A stretch of 64,000 nt of DNA from Paraburkholderia ginsengiterrae. Its GTDB lineage: Bacteria > Pseudomonadota > Gammaproteobacteria > Burkholderiales > Burkholderiaceae. The notes under the pieces were generated by a model. It had not been told where the DNA came from and did not search any database. It worked only from the letters and a program-made list of their open reading frames with translations. This document shows positions 17,312-25,668 of this stretch, one piece after another. How positions within the stretch are numbered: position 1 is the first letter of the stretch; each line of letters opens with the position of its first letter. Both the position numbers and the translations under genes were made by a program. Location: NCBI RefSeq assembly GCF_001645125.1, contig NZ_LXKA01000055.1, positions 62,001-126,000 of the forward strand, read 5' to 3'.

Positions 17312-18792
17312 TGCGGCACCTGTGCAACGGGTGGCGGCGCGGCCGGTTGCGCCTTGGGCGGCGGCACGCTCATCTGCTCCGCCTGTACGACCCAGCCGCC
17401 GCCCATCGCCATGTAGAGGCTCACGAGGTTCGTCAGGGTCGCGGCCTGTGTCTGTGTGTATTGCAGCTCCGAGCTGAACAGATTGCGCTCGGCGTCGAGC
17501 ACTTCCAGATAGCTGGTATAGCCGCCCTCGTAGCGCAGCCGCGCGAGGCGCAAATAGGTGCGCAGCGAGCCGACCTGGCGGCTCTGGATCTCCGCTTGCT
17601 GGCGCGACTTCTGCACCGCGACCAGCGCGTCGTCGACCTGCTGGAACGCCACCTGGATCGCGTTCTCGTAGGCGAACAGCGCCTCCTGCTGGCGCGCCTC
17701 GGCCTGCTTGTTCTGGCCGTAGATGTTCCCGCCGGTGAAGAGCGGCACCGTCACCGAGCCGGCGTACGACCATACCCGCGCGGGTCCGGTGAAGAGTTTC
17801 GAGAACTGCGTGCTGACGGAGCCGAAGAGCCCCGTCAGCGAGATCTGCGGAAAATACAACGCGCGCGCCGCGCCGATCAGCGCGTTTTGCGCGACCAGGT
17901 TCTGTTCGGCCTGCAGCACGTCGGGCCGGCGGTCGAGCAGGTCCGACGGCAAGCCCGCGGGCACGGACGGCGTGGTGAGATCCGCCAGTGCCCGGCCTCG
18001 CAGGATCGGCTCCGGATTGCTGCCGAGCAGCACCGAGAGCGCGTCTTCCTGCTGCGCAATCTGCTGCTCGAGCTGCGGGATGGTCGCCGCCGTGGACTCA
18101 TAGTCGGACTGGCTCTGGGCGAGCTCCATCTGCGAAGTCTGGCCGAACTGCTGGCGCAGCGTGAACACGTGCACGGAGTCGGCTCGGCTCGCGGTCGTGC
18201 TTTGCGCGATCTCGAGTTGCCTGTCGAGGCTGCGCAGCACGATATACGAGGACGCGACCGACGAGACGAGCGTCAGGATCGTCGCGCGGCGGCTCTGCTC
18301 GGCCGCGTTCACATTCGCGCGCGCCGCCTCGGTCTCGCGCCGCACCTGGCCGAACAGGTCGATGTTCCAGAAGCCCGATAGGCTCCCCTGATATTCGTTG
18401 AACACCGGCGAGACGCCGGCGGGTATCGGCGTGGGCCCGACCTGAGAAGCGCGCTGGCGCGACGCGTCGAAGCCGGCGCTCGCCTGTGGGAACAGCGCCG
18501 AACGCGTGCTCACGAACTGGCCCATGAACTCGTCGACGCGCGCTGCGGCCTGCTTCACGTTGAGGTTGTTCTCGAGCGCGGTCTTCACGAGGTCGTTGAG
18601 CACCGGGTCCTGGAACTGCTCCCACCACGCCGTGTTAGCGACGTCCGCCACGTCCGCCGCGTTCGGATAGGCGTTGCGGTATGTAGCGGGCACGGCCACC
18701 TTCGGCCGTTCGTAACTGGGACCGAGCAGGCAGCCGTACAGCAACCCGAGCATCAGAAGCGGCGCGGCAAGGCGTGCATAGGCGGCGCGCAT
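17308..18792 (-). CDS. RND efflux outer-membrane lipoprotein (NodT/OprM family)
   Basis: 494 aa from ATG 18792, with GAGG nine bases upstream; ATG 18801 and 18807 are alternatives. Lipoprotein signal ending at LLYGC. Two repeated OEP domains follow: NTAWWEQFQDPVLNDLVKTAL and LAQSQSDYESTAATIPQLEQQI in the first, VPAGLPSDLLDRRPDVLQAEQNL in the second, typical of NodT/OprM trimers. It forms the outer-membrane duct for the pump encoded immediately upstream. The C-terminus has a Pro/Ala/Gln-rich tail of about 30 residues. Confidence 0.92.
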   Translation of the reverse strand: MRAAYARLAAPLLMLGLLYGCLLGPSYERPKVAVPATYRNAYPNAADVADVANTAWWEQFQDPVLNDLVKTALENNLNVKQAAARVDEFMGQFVSTRSALFPQASAGFDASRQRASQVGPTPIPAGVSPVFNEYQGSLSGFWNIDLFGQVRRETEAARANVNAAEQSRRATILTLVSSVASSYIVLRSLDRQLEIAQSTTASRADSVHVFTLRQQFGQTSQMELAQSQSDYESTAATIPQLEQQIAQQEDALSVLLGSNPEPILRGRALADLTTPSVPAGLPSDLLDRRPDVLQAEQNLVAQNALIGAARALYFPQISLTGLFGSVSTQFSKLFTGPARVWSYAGSVTVPLFTGGNIYGQNKQAEARQQEALFAYENAIQVAFQQVDDALVAVQKSRQQAEIQSRQVGSLRTYLRLARLRYEGGYTSYLEVLDAERNLFSSELQYTQTQAATLTNLVSLYMAMGGGWVVQAEQMSVPPPKAQPAAPPPVAQVPQ

Positions 18793-18793
18793 G

Positions 18794-21700
18794 TCAGTCA
18801 TCCTCATGCCGCGCAGACGGCGTGACGTGCGGCGAGCCCGAGCCGCCCGCACCGCCCGGTGGCGGTGTGCCGCTGCCGGATTGGGGCGTTTCCTTGCCGC
18901 CGCCCTTGCGCGAACCGAGCGACTCGATACCCCAGTAGAACATCGGTATGAAGAACACGGCGATCGCGGTCGCACCCAGCATCCCGCCGATCACGCCCGT
19001 GCCGATCGAATGGCGGCTGTTCTGTGAGGCGCCCAGCGCGATGGCGAGCGGCACGCAGCCGAGGATGAACGCGAGCGAGGTCATCACGATCGGCCGCAGG
19101 CGCTCTTCGGCGGCGACGAGCGCGGCGTCATACGGCGACTTGCCCTCCTCCCGATTCAGCACCGCGAACTCGAAGATCAGGATCGCGTTCTTCGCGGCGA
19201 GCGCGATCAGCATCGTCAAGCCGATCTGGAAGTACACGTCGTTGTTCAGGCCGCGCAGCAAGATGGCGAGCAGTGCGCCGAAGAGGGCAAATGGCACCGC
19301 CATGAGTACGCCGAACGGCAGCGACCACTTCTCGTATTGCGCGGCGAGGATCAGGAACACCATGATGATCCCGAACACGAACACGAGGCCCCCGGTCGAG
19401 CCCGACTTGATCTCCTCGAACGCTTCCCCGCTCCAGCCAACGGCGTAGCCCGGCGGCATCTGCGCGGAGAGTTCCTGCAGCGTCGAGATCACCTGGCCCG
19501 TGCTGTAGCCCGGCGCCGCGTTCGCCGTAATCTTCACCGCCGGGAAGTTGTTGAAGCGCGTGATCAGATCGGGACCCGTGACGTACTTGTAGGTCATCAC
19601 CGCCTTGATCGGCACCATGTTGCTGGTCCGGCTGCGCACGTAGATCTGATTGAGGTCGGCCGGCGTGAGCCGGTAGCGCGGATCGGCCTGCACGATCACC
19701 TGCCAGAGCCGCGCATCCTTGTTGAACTGCGAGACGTAGAGCGAGCCGAACATCGTCTGCATCGCGCTGTAGACTTCTTCGACCGGCACGCCGAGCGTCT
19801 CCGCCTGGTCGCGGTCGACGTTCACGAGCAACTGCTGGGACGACGCGTTGAAGGTCGAGGTCACGCCGGAGAGCTCCGGCCGCGCCTTCGCCTTCACCAC
19901 GAAGTCCTGCACGACGCCCGCTAGCTGCTGGATGGAGCCGTCGCCCTGGCTTTCGATCCACATCTCGGTGCCGCCCGTCGTGCCGAGGCCTGGAATGGCC
20001 GGCGGATTGACCGGTACCACGATGCCCTCCTGCACCTTCGAGAGCGTCTCGTAGGCCCCGATCAGCACCGCGCGCGCGTTTTGCTCCTTGATGTTCGAGA
20101 ACTTGTAGCGCTCGTCGAAGCCCTTCAGGCCGATAAAGAATGTGCCGGCGTTGTTCTTGTTCTGGCTGTCGAGCAGGCTGAAGCCGTTCACGATCGTGAC
20201 GCTGCTGACCGCGGGCTGCTTCATGAAATACTGGGTGACCTTGTCGCCAACGTCCGCGGTCCGGTCGAGGCTCGCCGCGTCGGGCATGATGATCGCGCCA
20301 AGCAGGTAGCCCTGGTCCTCCGGCGGCAGGAATGCGCCTGGAATCGACTTGCCCATCAGGACCGCGAGCACGATTACGCCAGCGAACACGATGAGGCCGA
20401 TCACGTAGCGCTTGATGATGAACTGCACGGCGCGCCCGTAGCTGGCTGTCATGCGCGCGAACCGGGTGTCGAACCACAGGAAGAAGCCGCGCTTCTCGTG
20501 ATGCGTGGCCTTCAGCAGAATGGCGGCCAGCGCGGGCGAGAGCGTGAGCGCCACGACGCCCGAGAACACCACCGAGATCGCGATCGTAATCGCGAACTGC
20601 TTGTACAGCTGTCCGGTGATCCCGCCGAGAAAAGCGACCGGCACGAATACCGCGCACATGACGAGCACGATCGCGACGACCGGACCTGAGACTTCGTCCA
20701 TCGCGCGCTTGGCTGCGTCTTTCGGGCTGAGCTTGTGGACGGTCATGTTGCGCTCGACGTTCTCGATCACGACAATCGCGTCGTCCACGACGATACCGAT
20801 CGCGAGCACCATCCCGAACAAGGTCAGCATGTTGATCGAGAAGCCCAGCGCCGCCATCCCCATCGCCGTGCCGACGATCGACACCGGCACAGCCAGCACC
20901 GGGATGATCGTGGCGCGCAGGCTCTGCAGGAACACGAACACGACGATCACCACGAGCACCAGCGCCTCGAAGAACGTGTGAACCACATCGCTGATCGACG
21001 CACGCGTGAATTCCGTCGTGTCCAACGCGATCTGATAGTCGAGCCCTTGTGGGAACGCCTTCTTCAGATCCGCGAGCGTTGCGCGCACCTGCTTCGAGAC
21101 ATCGAGCGCGTTCGCGCCAGGCTGCTGATAGACCGCAATGATCGTCGCCGGCTTGCCCTGGAAGGTGGTGCGGTTCGCATAGCTCTTCTGGCCCAGCTCG
21201 GACCGGCCGATGTCTTTCAGACGGACGATCGCCGCGCCGTTGCTCGCCGCGCGGATGATGATGTTGTCGAACTCCTCAGGTGTCGCGAGCCGCCCGGTGG
21301 TCGTCACCGCGAACGACTGCTCGACCGGGTTGCCGGTCGGCGACTGCCCGACCGTCCCGACCGCGAATTGCTGGTTCTGCGCGCGCACCGCGTTCTGCAC
21401 GTCGCCGGCCGTGATGCCGAGCTGCGCCATGCGGTCCGGCTTCAACCAGATCCGCATCGCATAGTCTGGCGTGCCGAAGATCGACGACTGGTTAGCGCCC
21501 GAAACCCGCTTGATCGTATCGAGCACATAGACGTTCGCATAGTTTGCAATATAGGTCGGATCGAAGCGGTCGTCCGGCGAATAGATCGCGATCACCATCA
21601 TGAACGCGTTCGACTTCTTCTGGACCTGGACGCCCTGCGACTGCACCTGCTGCGGCAGTTGCGGCAGCGCGAGGTTCACGCGGTTCTGCACGTCGACCTG

Positions 21701-22015
21701 GGCGAGCTCCGGATTGGTGCCGATTTCGAAGAAGGCGTTGAGCGTCACGTTGCCGGTCGACGAGCTCGACGAATACATGTAGATCATGTTGTCCGCGCCG
21801 TTGACCTGCTCCTCGATCGGCGCGGCCACATTGTTCGCAACGACGTCGGCGCTCGCGCCCGGGTAGGTCGCGGAAACCGTGATCTGCGGCGGCGTGACGT
21901 CCGGGTACTGCGCGATGGGCAACGCGAACATCGTCAACGCGCCACCTAGCGTGATGACGATCGAGATGACGGACGCGAAGATGGGCCGGTCGATGCAGAA
22001 GTGCGAGATGTTCAT
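18794..22015 (-). CDS. RND multidrug efflux pump, HAE1 family (AcrB/MexB type)
   Basis: 1073 aa. Opens with ISHFCIDRPIFASVISIVI, carries the proton-relay Asp pair in GIVVDDAIVVIENVERNM, the family A motif GxxxxxxVLSPALAAILL and a late AKNAILIFEFA segment. Twelve membrane helices and two large periplasmic loops are expected from the length. It is a proton-driven inner-membrane transporter of hydrophobic compounds. It begins 12 bp after the adaptor gene and ends two bases before the NodT-type start. The C-terminal Gly/Pro/Ser tail is an extra 30 or so residues. Confidence 0.95.
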   Translation of the reverse strand: MNISHFCIDRPIFASVISIVITLGGALTMFALPIAQYPDVTPPQITVSATYPGASADVVANNVAAPIEEQVNGADNMIYMYSSSSSTGNVTLNAFFEIGTNPELAQVDVQNRVNLALPQLPQQVQSQGVQVQKKSNAFMMVIAIYSPDDRFDPTYIANYANVYVLDTIKRVSGANQSSIFGTPDYAMRIWLKPDRMAQLGITAGDVQNAVRAQNQQFAVGTVGQSPTGNPVEQSFAVTTTGRLATPEEFDNIIIRAASNGAAIVRLKDIGRSELGQKSYANRTTFQGKPATIIAVYQQPGANALDVSKQVRATLADLKKAFPQGLDYQIALDTTEFTRASISDVVHTFFEALVLVVIVVFVFLQSLRATIIPVLAVPVSIVGTAMGMAALGFSINMLTLFGMVLAIGIVVDDAIVVIENVERNMTVHKLSPKDAAKRAMDEVSGPVVAIVLVMCAVFVPVAFLGGITGQLYKQFAITIAISVVFSGVVALTLSPALAAILLKATHHEKRGFFLWFDTRFARMTASYGRAVQFIIKRYVIGLIVFAGVIVLAVLMGKSIPGAFLPPEDQGYLLGAIIMPDAASLDRTADVGDKVTQYFMKQPAVSSVTIVNGFSLLDSQNKNNAGTFFIGLKGFDERYKFSNIKEQNARAVLIGAYETLSKVQEGIVVPVNPPAIPGLGTTGGTEMWIESQGDGSIQQLAGVVQDFVVKAKARPELSGVTSTFNASSQQLLVNVDRDQAETLGVPVEEVYSAMQTMFGSLYVSQFNKDARLWQVIVQADPRYRLTPADLNQIYVRSRTSNMVPIKAVMTYKYVTGPDLITRFNNFPAVKITANAAPGYSTGQVISTLQELSAQMPPGYAVGWSGEAFEEIKSGSTGGLVFVFGIIMVFLILAAQYEKWSLPFGVLMAVPFALFGALLAILLRGLNNDVYFQIGLTMLIALAAKNAILIFEFAVLNREEGKSPYDAALVAAEERLRPIVMTSLAFILGCVPLAIALGASQNSRHSIGTGVIGGMLGATAIAVFFIPMFYWGIESLGSRKGGGKETPQSGSGTPPPGGAGGSGSPHVTPSARHEDD

Positions 22016-22027
22016 CGAGTCCGCCCC

Positions 22028-23314
22028 TTACTGCGACGCGCCGCTGGCGGCGCCAGGCGGCATCGGATGTGCGCCCTCGCTCAGTTGCGGGGCCGATGCG
22101 CCGCCCTTCTCGACGATCGTCGTGCCGCCGGTCTGCGTCGAGGCGACCGTGCCGGCGATCTTGAGCGGCACATCGGGCACGACCCGGATCGCGCCGTCCA
22201 CGACGATGCGCTCGCCCGCCTTCAAACCGTCGGTGATGAACCAGTTATCGCCGTTCCAGTCACCGACCTCGACCACGCGCTGATGAGCCTTCGACTGATC
22301 GTCGACGACCCACACGAAGTGGCTCTTCGCGCCCTGCAGCACCGCGCGCTGCGGCACGAGGACCGCGTTCGGCCGCATGGCGCCCTCCACCCGCGCGCGC
22401 ACGAACTGCCCCGGCCGCAACGTGCCCTTCGGGTTCGCGAGCACGGCCCGTACGAGGAAGGTCCCCGTGTCGGTGTTGAACGCCGGGTTAGCGAAGCTGA
22501 TGGTGCCGTGCTGCGGAAATTGTGTGCCGTCGGCAAGCTCGACTACCACGACGAACTCGCTGTGCGGCGGAAAGAGCAACTTGCCGGCCGAAATCTGGTC
22601 CTGAAAGTGGAGCATTTCGTTTTCGGAAATGCTGAAGTTCACCCAGATCGGATCGAGCTGATAGACATAGGTGAGGAGACCGGACGAATTTGCGATCAGA
22701 TAGCTGCCGTCCTGCTGGCGCGCATAGCTCGCAAGGCCGTTCAGCGGCGATTTGATCGTCGTGTAGCCAAGGTTGAGCTCCGCCGTCTGGACCTGCCCTT
22801 GCGCGGAAATCACCGCGGCTTGCGCCTGCTTCTCGTTGCCGATCGCGTCGTCGAGATCCTTCTGGCTCAATGCTTGCTGCGCGGCGAGCGGCTTGACCCG
22901 GCCGAGGTTCTGCTGCGCGACCGTGAGCCGCGCCTGCTCCGCTGCGAGCTGGCCGCGCGCCGTCTGCAGCGCGGCCTGGAACGGCTTCGGGTCCATCAGG
23001 AACATCGTCTGGCCGGTCTTCACCTCGTCGCCTTCGGCATACGTGCGCCGGTCGAGAAAGCCGTCCACGCGCGCGCGAATCTCGACCTCGCGCGAACTCT
23101 GCGTCTGCGCGGTGAATTCGAGGTCGACCGGTGTGTCGTGTGCGACGACCGTCATCACCGTGACCTCCGGCGCGCCGAGCGCCGGCGGCCCCGACGCCTT
23201 CTTGCAGCCGGCAAGGAGCATCAGTGCCGCGGCGACGAGGACTAGTGGCAGGCGGTTTCGACGCGCCGCAATCCCGGGTAACGGGCGATGGGTGATCAAG
23301 AACGGGCCGCTCAT
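22028..23314 (-). CDS. RND periplasmic adaptor (membrane fusion protein)
   Basis: 428 aa from ATG 23314 behind a strong GGAGG site. Lipoprotein-type N-terminus (LVAAALMLLAGC, acylated Cys). The biotinyl-lipoyl half motifs EIRARVDGFLDRRTYAEGD and LNLGYTTIKSPLNGL flank an alpha-hairpin (about 115-185, ARGQLAAEQARLTVAQQNL). Beta-barrel and membrane-proximal domains follow (RPGQFVRARVEG). It joins the pump to the outer-membrane duct. First gene of the six-gene operon; its promoter should be in 23315-23578. Confidence 0.93.
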   Translation of the reverse strand: MSGPFLITHRPLPGIAARRNRLPLVLVAAALMLLAGCKKASGPPALGAPEVTVMTVVAHDTPVDLEFTAQTQSSREVEIRARVDGFLDRRTYAEGDEVKTGQTMFLMDPKPFQAALQTARGQLAAEQARLTVAQQNLGRVKPLAAQQALSQKDLDDAIGNEKQAQAAVISAQGQVQTAELNLGYTTIKSPLNGLASYARQQDGSYLIANSSGLLTYVYQLDPIWVNFSISENEMLHFQDQISAGKLLFPPHSEFVVVVELADGTQFPQHGTISFANPAFNTDTGTFLVRAVLANPKGTLRPGQFVRARVEGAMRPNAVLVPQRAVLQGAKSHFVWVVDDQSKAHQRVVEVGDWNGDNWFITDGLKAGERIVVDGAIRVVPDVPLKIAGTVASTQTGGTTIVEKGGASAPQLSEGAHPMPPGAASGASQ

Positions 23315-23578
23315 GAGTGACCTCCCGCAACGCGCCGGCAGCGTGCGACGCATGCATCCTGCGACTGCGCGATACAATCGGCGAATGCCGCTGTGACCAG
23401 CCTCTTCATGGCCGCAATCCTCCACCCGCGTCAGCCGCGTACCGGTAGGGCCGCCGCGCACCGCTCGAACGCTTTGGCTCGCGTTCTATGGATAGCCTCT
23501 GCCAGCTAAACCACACTGTTTCGTCATCCAAACTAATGCCATTCTTTGCAGTGACTCGCAGGCATCCTGCCGACTCCG

Positions 23579-24181
23579 TCACGACGGTGCAAATTCCCTG
23601 ATCTTGGTGATCTTGTTTCCTGCCAGCCCCAATCCCGCCATCAGCCCCTTCTGGTCGAAGATGAACGCGTAAATTTCGGAACTCAGCGTCGTGGTGTTCA
23701 GGTTCTTCGCCGCACCCTGGTCCGCAATCACGATCGTCGGCGCAACACCCACGCTGAAACCCGAACTCGTTTTCAGATCGTTCAGCTCATGATCGGTCAT
23801 GAAAAACATCGCATACGCGTACGTTTGCACGCCCGCCTGCAACCCGAATGTGCCCGAAGTCGTCGCATACGAGCCGGTAGCCTTGCCGTTTTCGTACAGA
23901 ATGCCCGCGCCGTGTGCAGCTCCTCCGATGAATCCCGCCCTGATGACTTGCGGAAATACCAGGATACCCTTCGCCTGCTGGCCCAGTTCCTGCGCATGCG
24001 GCGTGCCCGCATAGAGAGACGCCAGCGCCGCCTTGCAATCCGCATCGAGCGTCGGATCGGCTTGTGCCACTGTCTGTGTCGGTCCACCCGAATCCATCAT
24101 GGCCGACTGCTGAGTGGCGCCACAGGCTGCGAGTATGGCGAGCAGTGCAAGCATTGCCAGGTTGCGAACGTGATGGATCAT
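23579..24181 (-). CDS. SYLF-domain lipoprotein (YSC84-like lipid-binding)
   Basis: 200 aa from ATG 24181, which has GGGAG eight bases upstream; ATG 24202 is a weaker alternative. Lipoprotein signal ending at ILAAC. The SYLF domain covers about 60-200, with the KGILVFPQVIRAGFIGGAAHG opening, GSYATTSGTFGLQAGVQTY and a Gly/Ala-rich close (GLMAGLGLAGNKITKI). SYLF domains bind phosphoinositides in eukaryotes and are exported lipoproteins in proteobacteria. A palindrome of the shared type lies 97 bp upstream of this start. Confidence 0.85.
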   Translation of the reverse strand: MIHHVRNLAMLALLAILAACGATQQSAMMDSGGPTQTVAQADPTLDADCKAALASLYAGTPHAQELGQQAKGILVFPQVIRAGFIGGAAHGAGILYENGKATGSYATTSGTFGLQAGVQTYAYAMFFMTDHELNDLKTSSGFSVGVAPTIVIADQGAAKNLNTTTLSSEIYAFIFDQKGLMAGLGLAGNKITKIREFAPS

Positions 24182-24277
24182 GATGCCGACTCCCGTTGCC
24201 ATGTCAGATAAATAGGACCTCGTATGGACGCCGCGGCCCCTCGTGGTGAAGTCTGCTCACCGTTCAGTGTAAAAACA

Positions 24278-24295
24278 ATGAGACTTTGGTCCGAT
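24278..24295. promoter_or_regulatory. Palindrome related to ATAGGAC-N4-GTCCTAT (site 2)
   Basis: ATGAGAC-TTTG-GTCCGAT, a degenerate copy of the shared 18-bp element. It lies 76-97 bp upstream of the two possible SYLF start codons, a promoter-proximal position. The core GAC-TTTG-GTCC matches site 3 exactly. Confidence 0.5.
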
Positions 24296-24322
24296 ATCCC
24301 GACGCCCATTCCTTCTTTCCGC

Positions 24323-24712
24323 TCACGGCGACGGCGCGATCCCGAGCGCGGCCTGCACTGTCCTGATCAGGAGCGAATCGTCAAAGGGTTTGCACAGGTA
24401 CCCGAACGCCCCCGATGCGAGCGCCTGTGAACGCACAGCTACGTCGTCGTGAGCGGTGATCACGATGACGGGTATGCCACTGCCTTTCAGGCGCTGCTGC
24501 ACATCCAGTCCATTCAGTCCCGGCATCTGGATGTCGAGGATCACGCAGTCCGGCCGGTATGACGGCATCGATGAAAGCGTGTCCAGAAACGCGTCGCCGC
24601 TCAGGTACGTGTCCGCACCGATCCCGGCGGATCGCAGCAGACGCCTGATCGCCCGGCCCACCGATTCGTCGTCGTCGACAATGGCCACGAATGGATCTGC
24701 ATTACCCATCAT
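24323..24712 (-). CDS. Receiver-only response regulator
   Basis: 129 aa consisting of a single REC domain: acidic pocket IVDDDESVG (about 11-19), phospho-acceptor Asp about 60 in DCVILDIQMPGLNG, Thr in VIVITAHDD and Lys in LCKPFDDSLL. There is no output domain; the product ends at residue 129. It is closest in style to FixJ receivers and lies two genes from the FixJ-type regulator and its kinase. It may act as a phosphate sink or a protein-interaction switch. Site 3 is 79 bp upstream of its start. Confidence 0.88.
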   Translation of the reverse strand: MMGNADPFVAIVDDDESVGRAIRRLLRSAGIGADTYLSGDAFLDTLSSMPSYRPDCVILDIQMPGLNGLDVQQRLKGSGIPVIVITAHDDVAVRSQALASGAFGYLCKPFDDSLLIRTVQAALGIAPSP

Positions 24713-24773
24713 GAGAAGTCCGGACGCAGCAGTTACCCGTGCAACTGCAATCCTGCCAATTCAGGCTACCCGG

Positions 24774-24987
24774 CCCGGCGCAAAACGGGTATAGGACTTT
24801 GGTCCAACAGAAACGAGAACTGACGCTCGGGCCCGGCACGGTGGTGCACGACTATCTCGCCACGTGACGGGCGCGGATGGCGAACTCAAGGAAAAAGTGC
24901 AGCCCCGTCACGGAGGCAGCGACGACGTTCTGGATTTTCGCGGGCCGCATGACGCCCGGCGCAAAACGGGTATGGGAATTTGCTCCG
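24774..24987. repeat. Imperfect 33-bp direct repeat (24774-24806 and 24955-24987)
   Basis: Both copies begin CCCGGCGCAAAACGGGTAT and match at 29 of 33 bases. The four differences fall in the palindromic half: GGACTTTGGTCC in the first copy, GGAATTTGCTCC in the second. Flanks are unrelated, so the duplication is restricted to the regulatory segment. Confidence 0.7.
24791..24808. promoter_or_regulatory. Palindrome related to ATAGGAC-N4-GTCCTAT (site 3)
   Basis: ATAGGAC-TTTG-GTCCAAC. The left arm is perfect and the right arm differs at two positions. It is 79 bp upstream of the receiver-only regulator gene, nearly the same distance as site 2 from the SYLF gene. Confidence 0.6.
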
Positions 24988-25021
24988 GCGTGGGCGAGCA
25001 AAGCCGCAATGCGCGGGGCGC

Positions 25022-25660
25022 TCAGTGCCGCACGTGCGGCGCGTATGCAGGCCGGCCGGCCCGCACCTTATCGGCGAAATGGATCAGGTCGGCGAGCGAG
25101 CGCGCCTTCATTTTCTTCATCACGCGTGCGCGGTGGATCTTGATCGTCTTCTCGGCGACACCGAGATCGAACGCGACCTGCTTGTTCAGGCGCCCCGTGA
25201 CGACCAGCGCCATCACTTCGCGCTCGCGCGGCGTCAGACTCGCGAGGCGCAGCTCGATCTCTACCAGCTCCTGCCGCTCTTCGTACATCTGCATCGCGCA
25301 CACGAGGGCGCGCTCCACCACGTCGAGCAATACGGTGTCGCTGATCGGTTTGGTCAAGAAATCAGTTGCGCCCGCCTTCATCGCGTCGACGGTGGTGGCG
25401 ATATCGCCATGTCCGGTCAGGAACACGATCGGCAGGCTCATATTCAGCTCGCGCTGCAACTCGAGGCCGCTCAGGTCCGGCAACTGCAGGTCCAGCACGA
25501 GACAGGCGGGTCCGCTCGACAGGTCCATGTCGGCGAGGAAAGAGCGTGCGGATTCGAAAACTTCGGTCTGATACCCGGCGCAGCGCAGCAGGCGCCCGAG
25601 GGCGCGGCGAACGCTGTCGTCGTCATCGACCACAAAAACGCGGGACGGGGAATGAGTCAT
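25022..25660 (-). CDS. FixJ/NarL-family response regulator
   Basis: 212 aa from ATG 25660. An upstream GTG at 25672 overlaps the kinase stop as GTGA and would add four residues. The receiver domain (about 7-120) has VFVVDDDDS, phospho-acceptor Asp57 in CLVLDLQLPDLSG and Lys in FLTKPI. The LuxR-type helix-turn-helix (about 140-200) has LTPREREVMALVVTGRLNKQ and VAEKTIKIHRARVMKKM. It pairs with the kinase gene ending 8 bp upstream. Among the genes here it is the best candidate to bind the repeated palindromes, since NarL/FixJ regulators bind such sites. Confidence 0.93.
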   Translation of the reverse strand: MTHSPSRVFVVDDDDSVRRALGRLLRCAGYQTEVFESARSFLADMDLSSGPACLVLDLQLPDLSGLELQRELNMSLPIVFLTGHGDIATTVDAMKAGATDFLTKPISDTVLLDVVERALVCAMQMYEERQELVEIELRLASLTPREREVMALVVTGRLNKQVAFDLGVAEKTIKIHRARVMKKMKARSLADLIHFADKVRAGRPAYAPHVRH

Positions 25661-25668
25661 GGCTGTGG

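Larger units (their letters stand above)
24713..25021. other. Intergenic region with duplicated regulatory segment
   Basis: 309 bp between the two response-regulator genes. It holds palindrome site 3 (24791-24808) and, 181 bp away, a second copy of the same 33-bp segment in decayed form (24955-24987). No reading frame in it is convincing. Confidence 0.5.
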
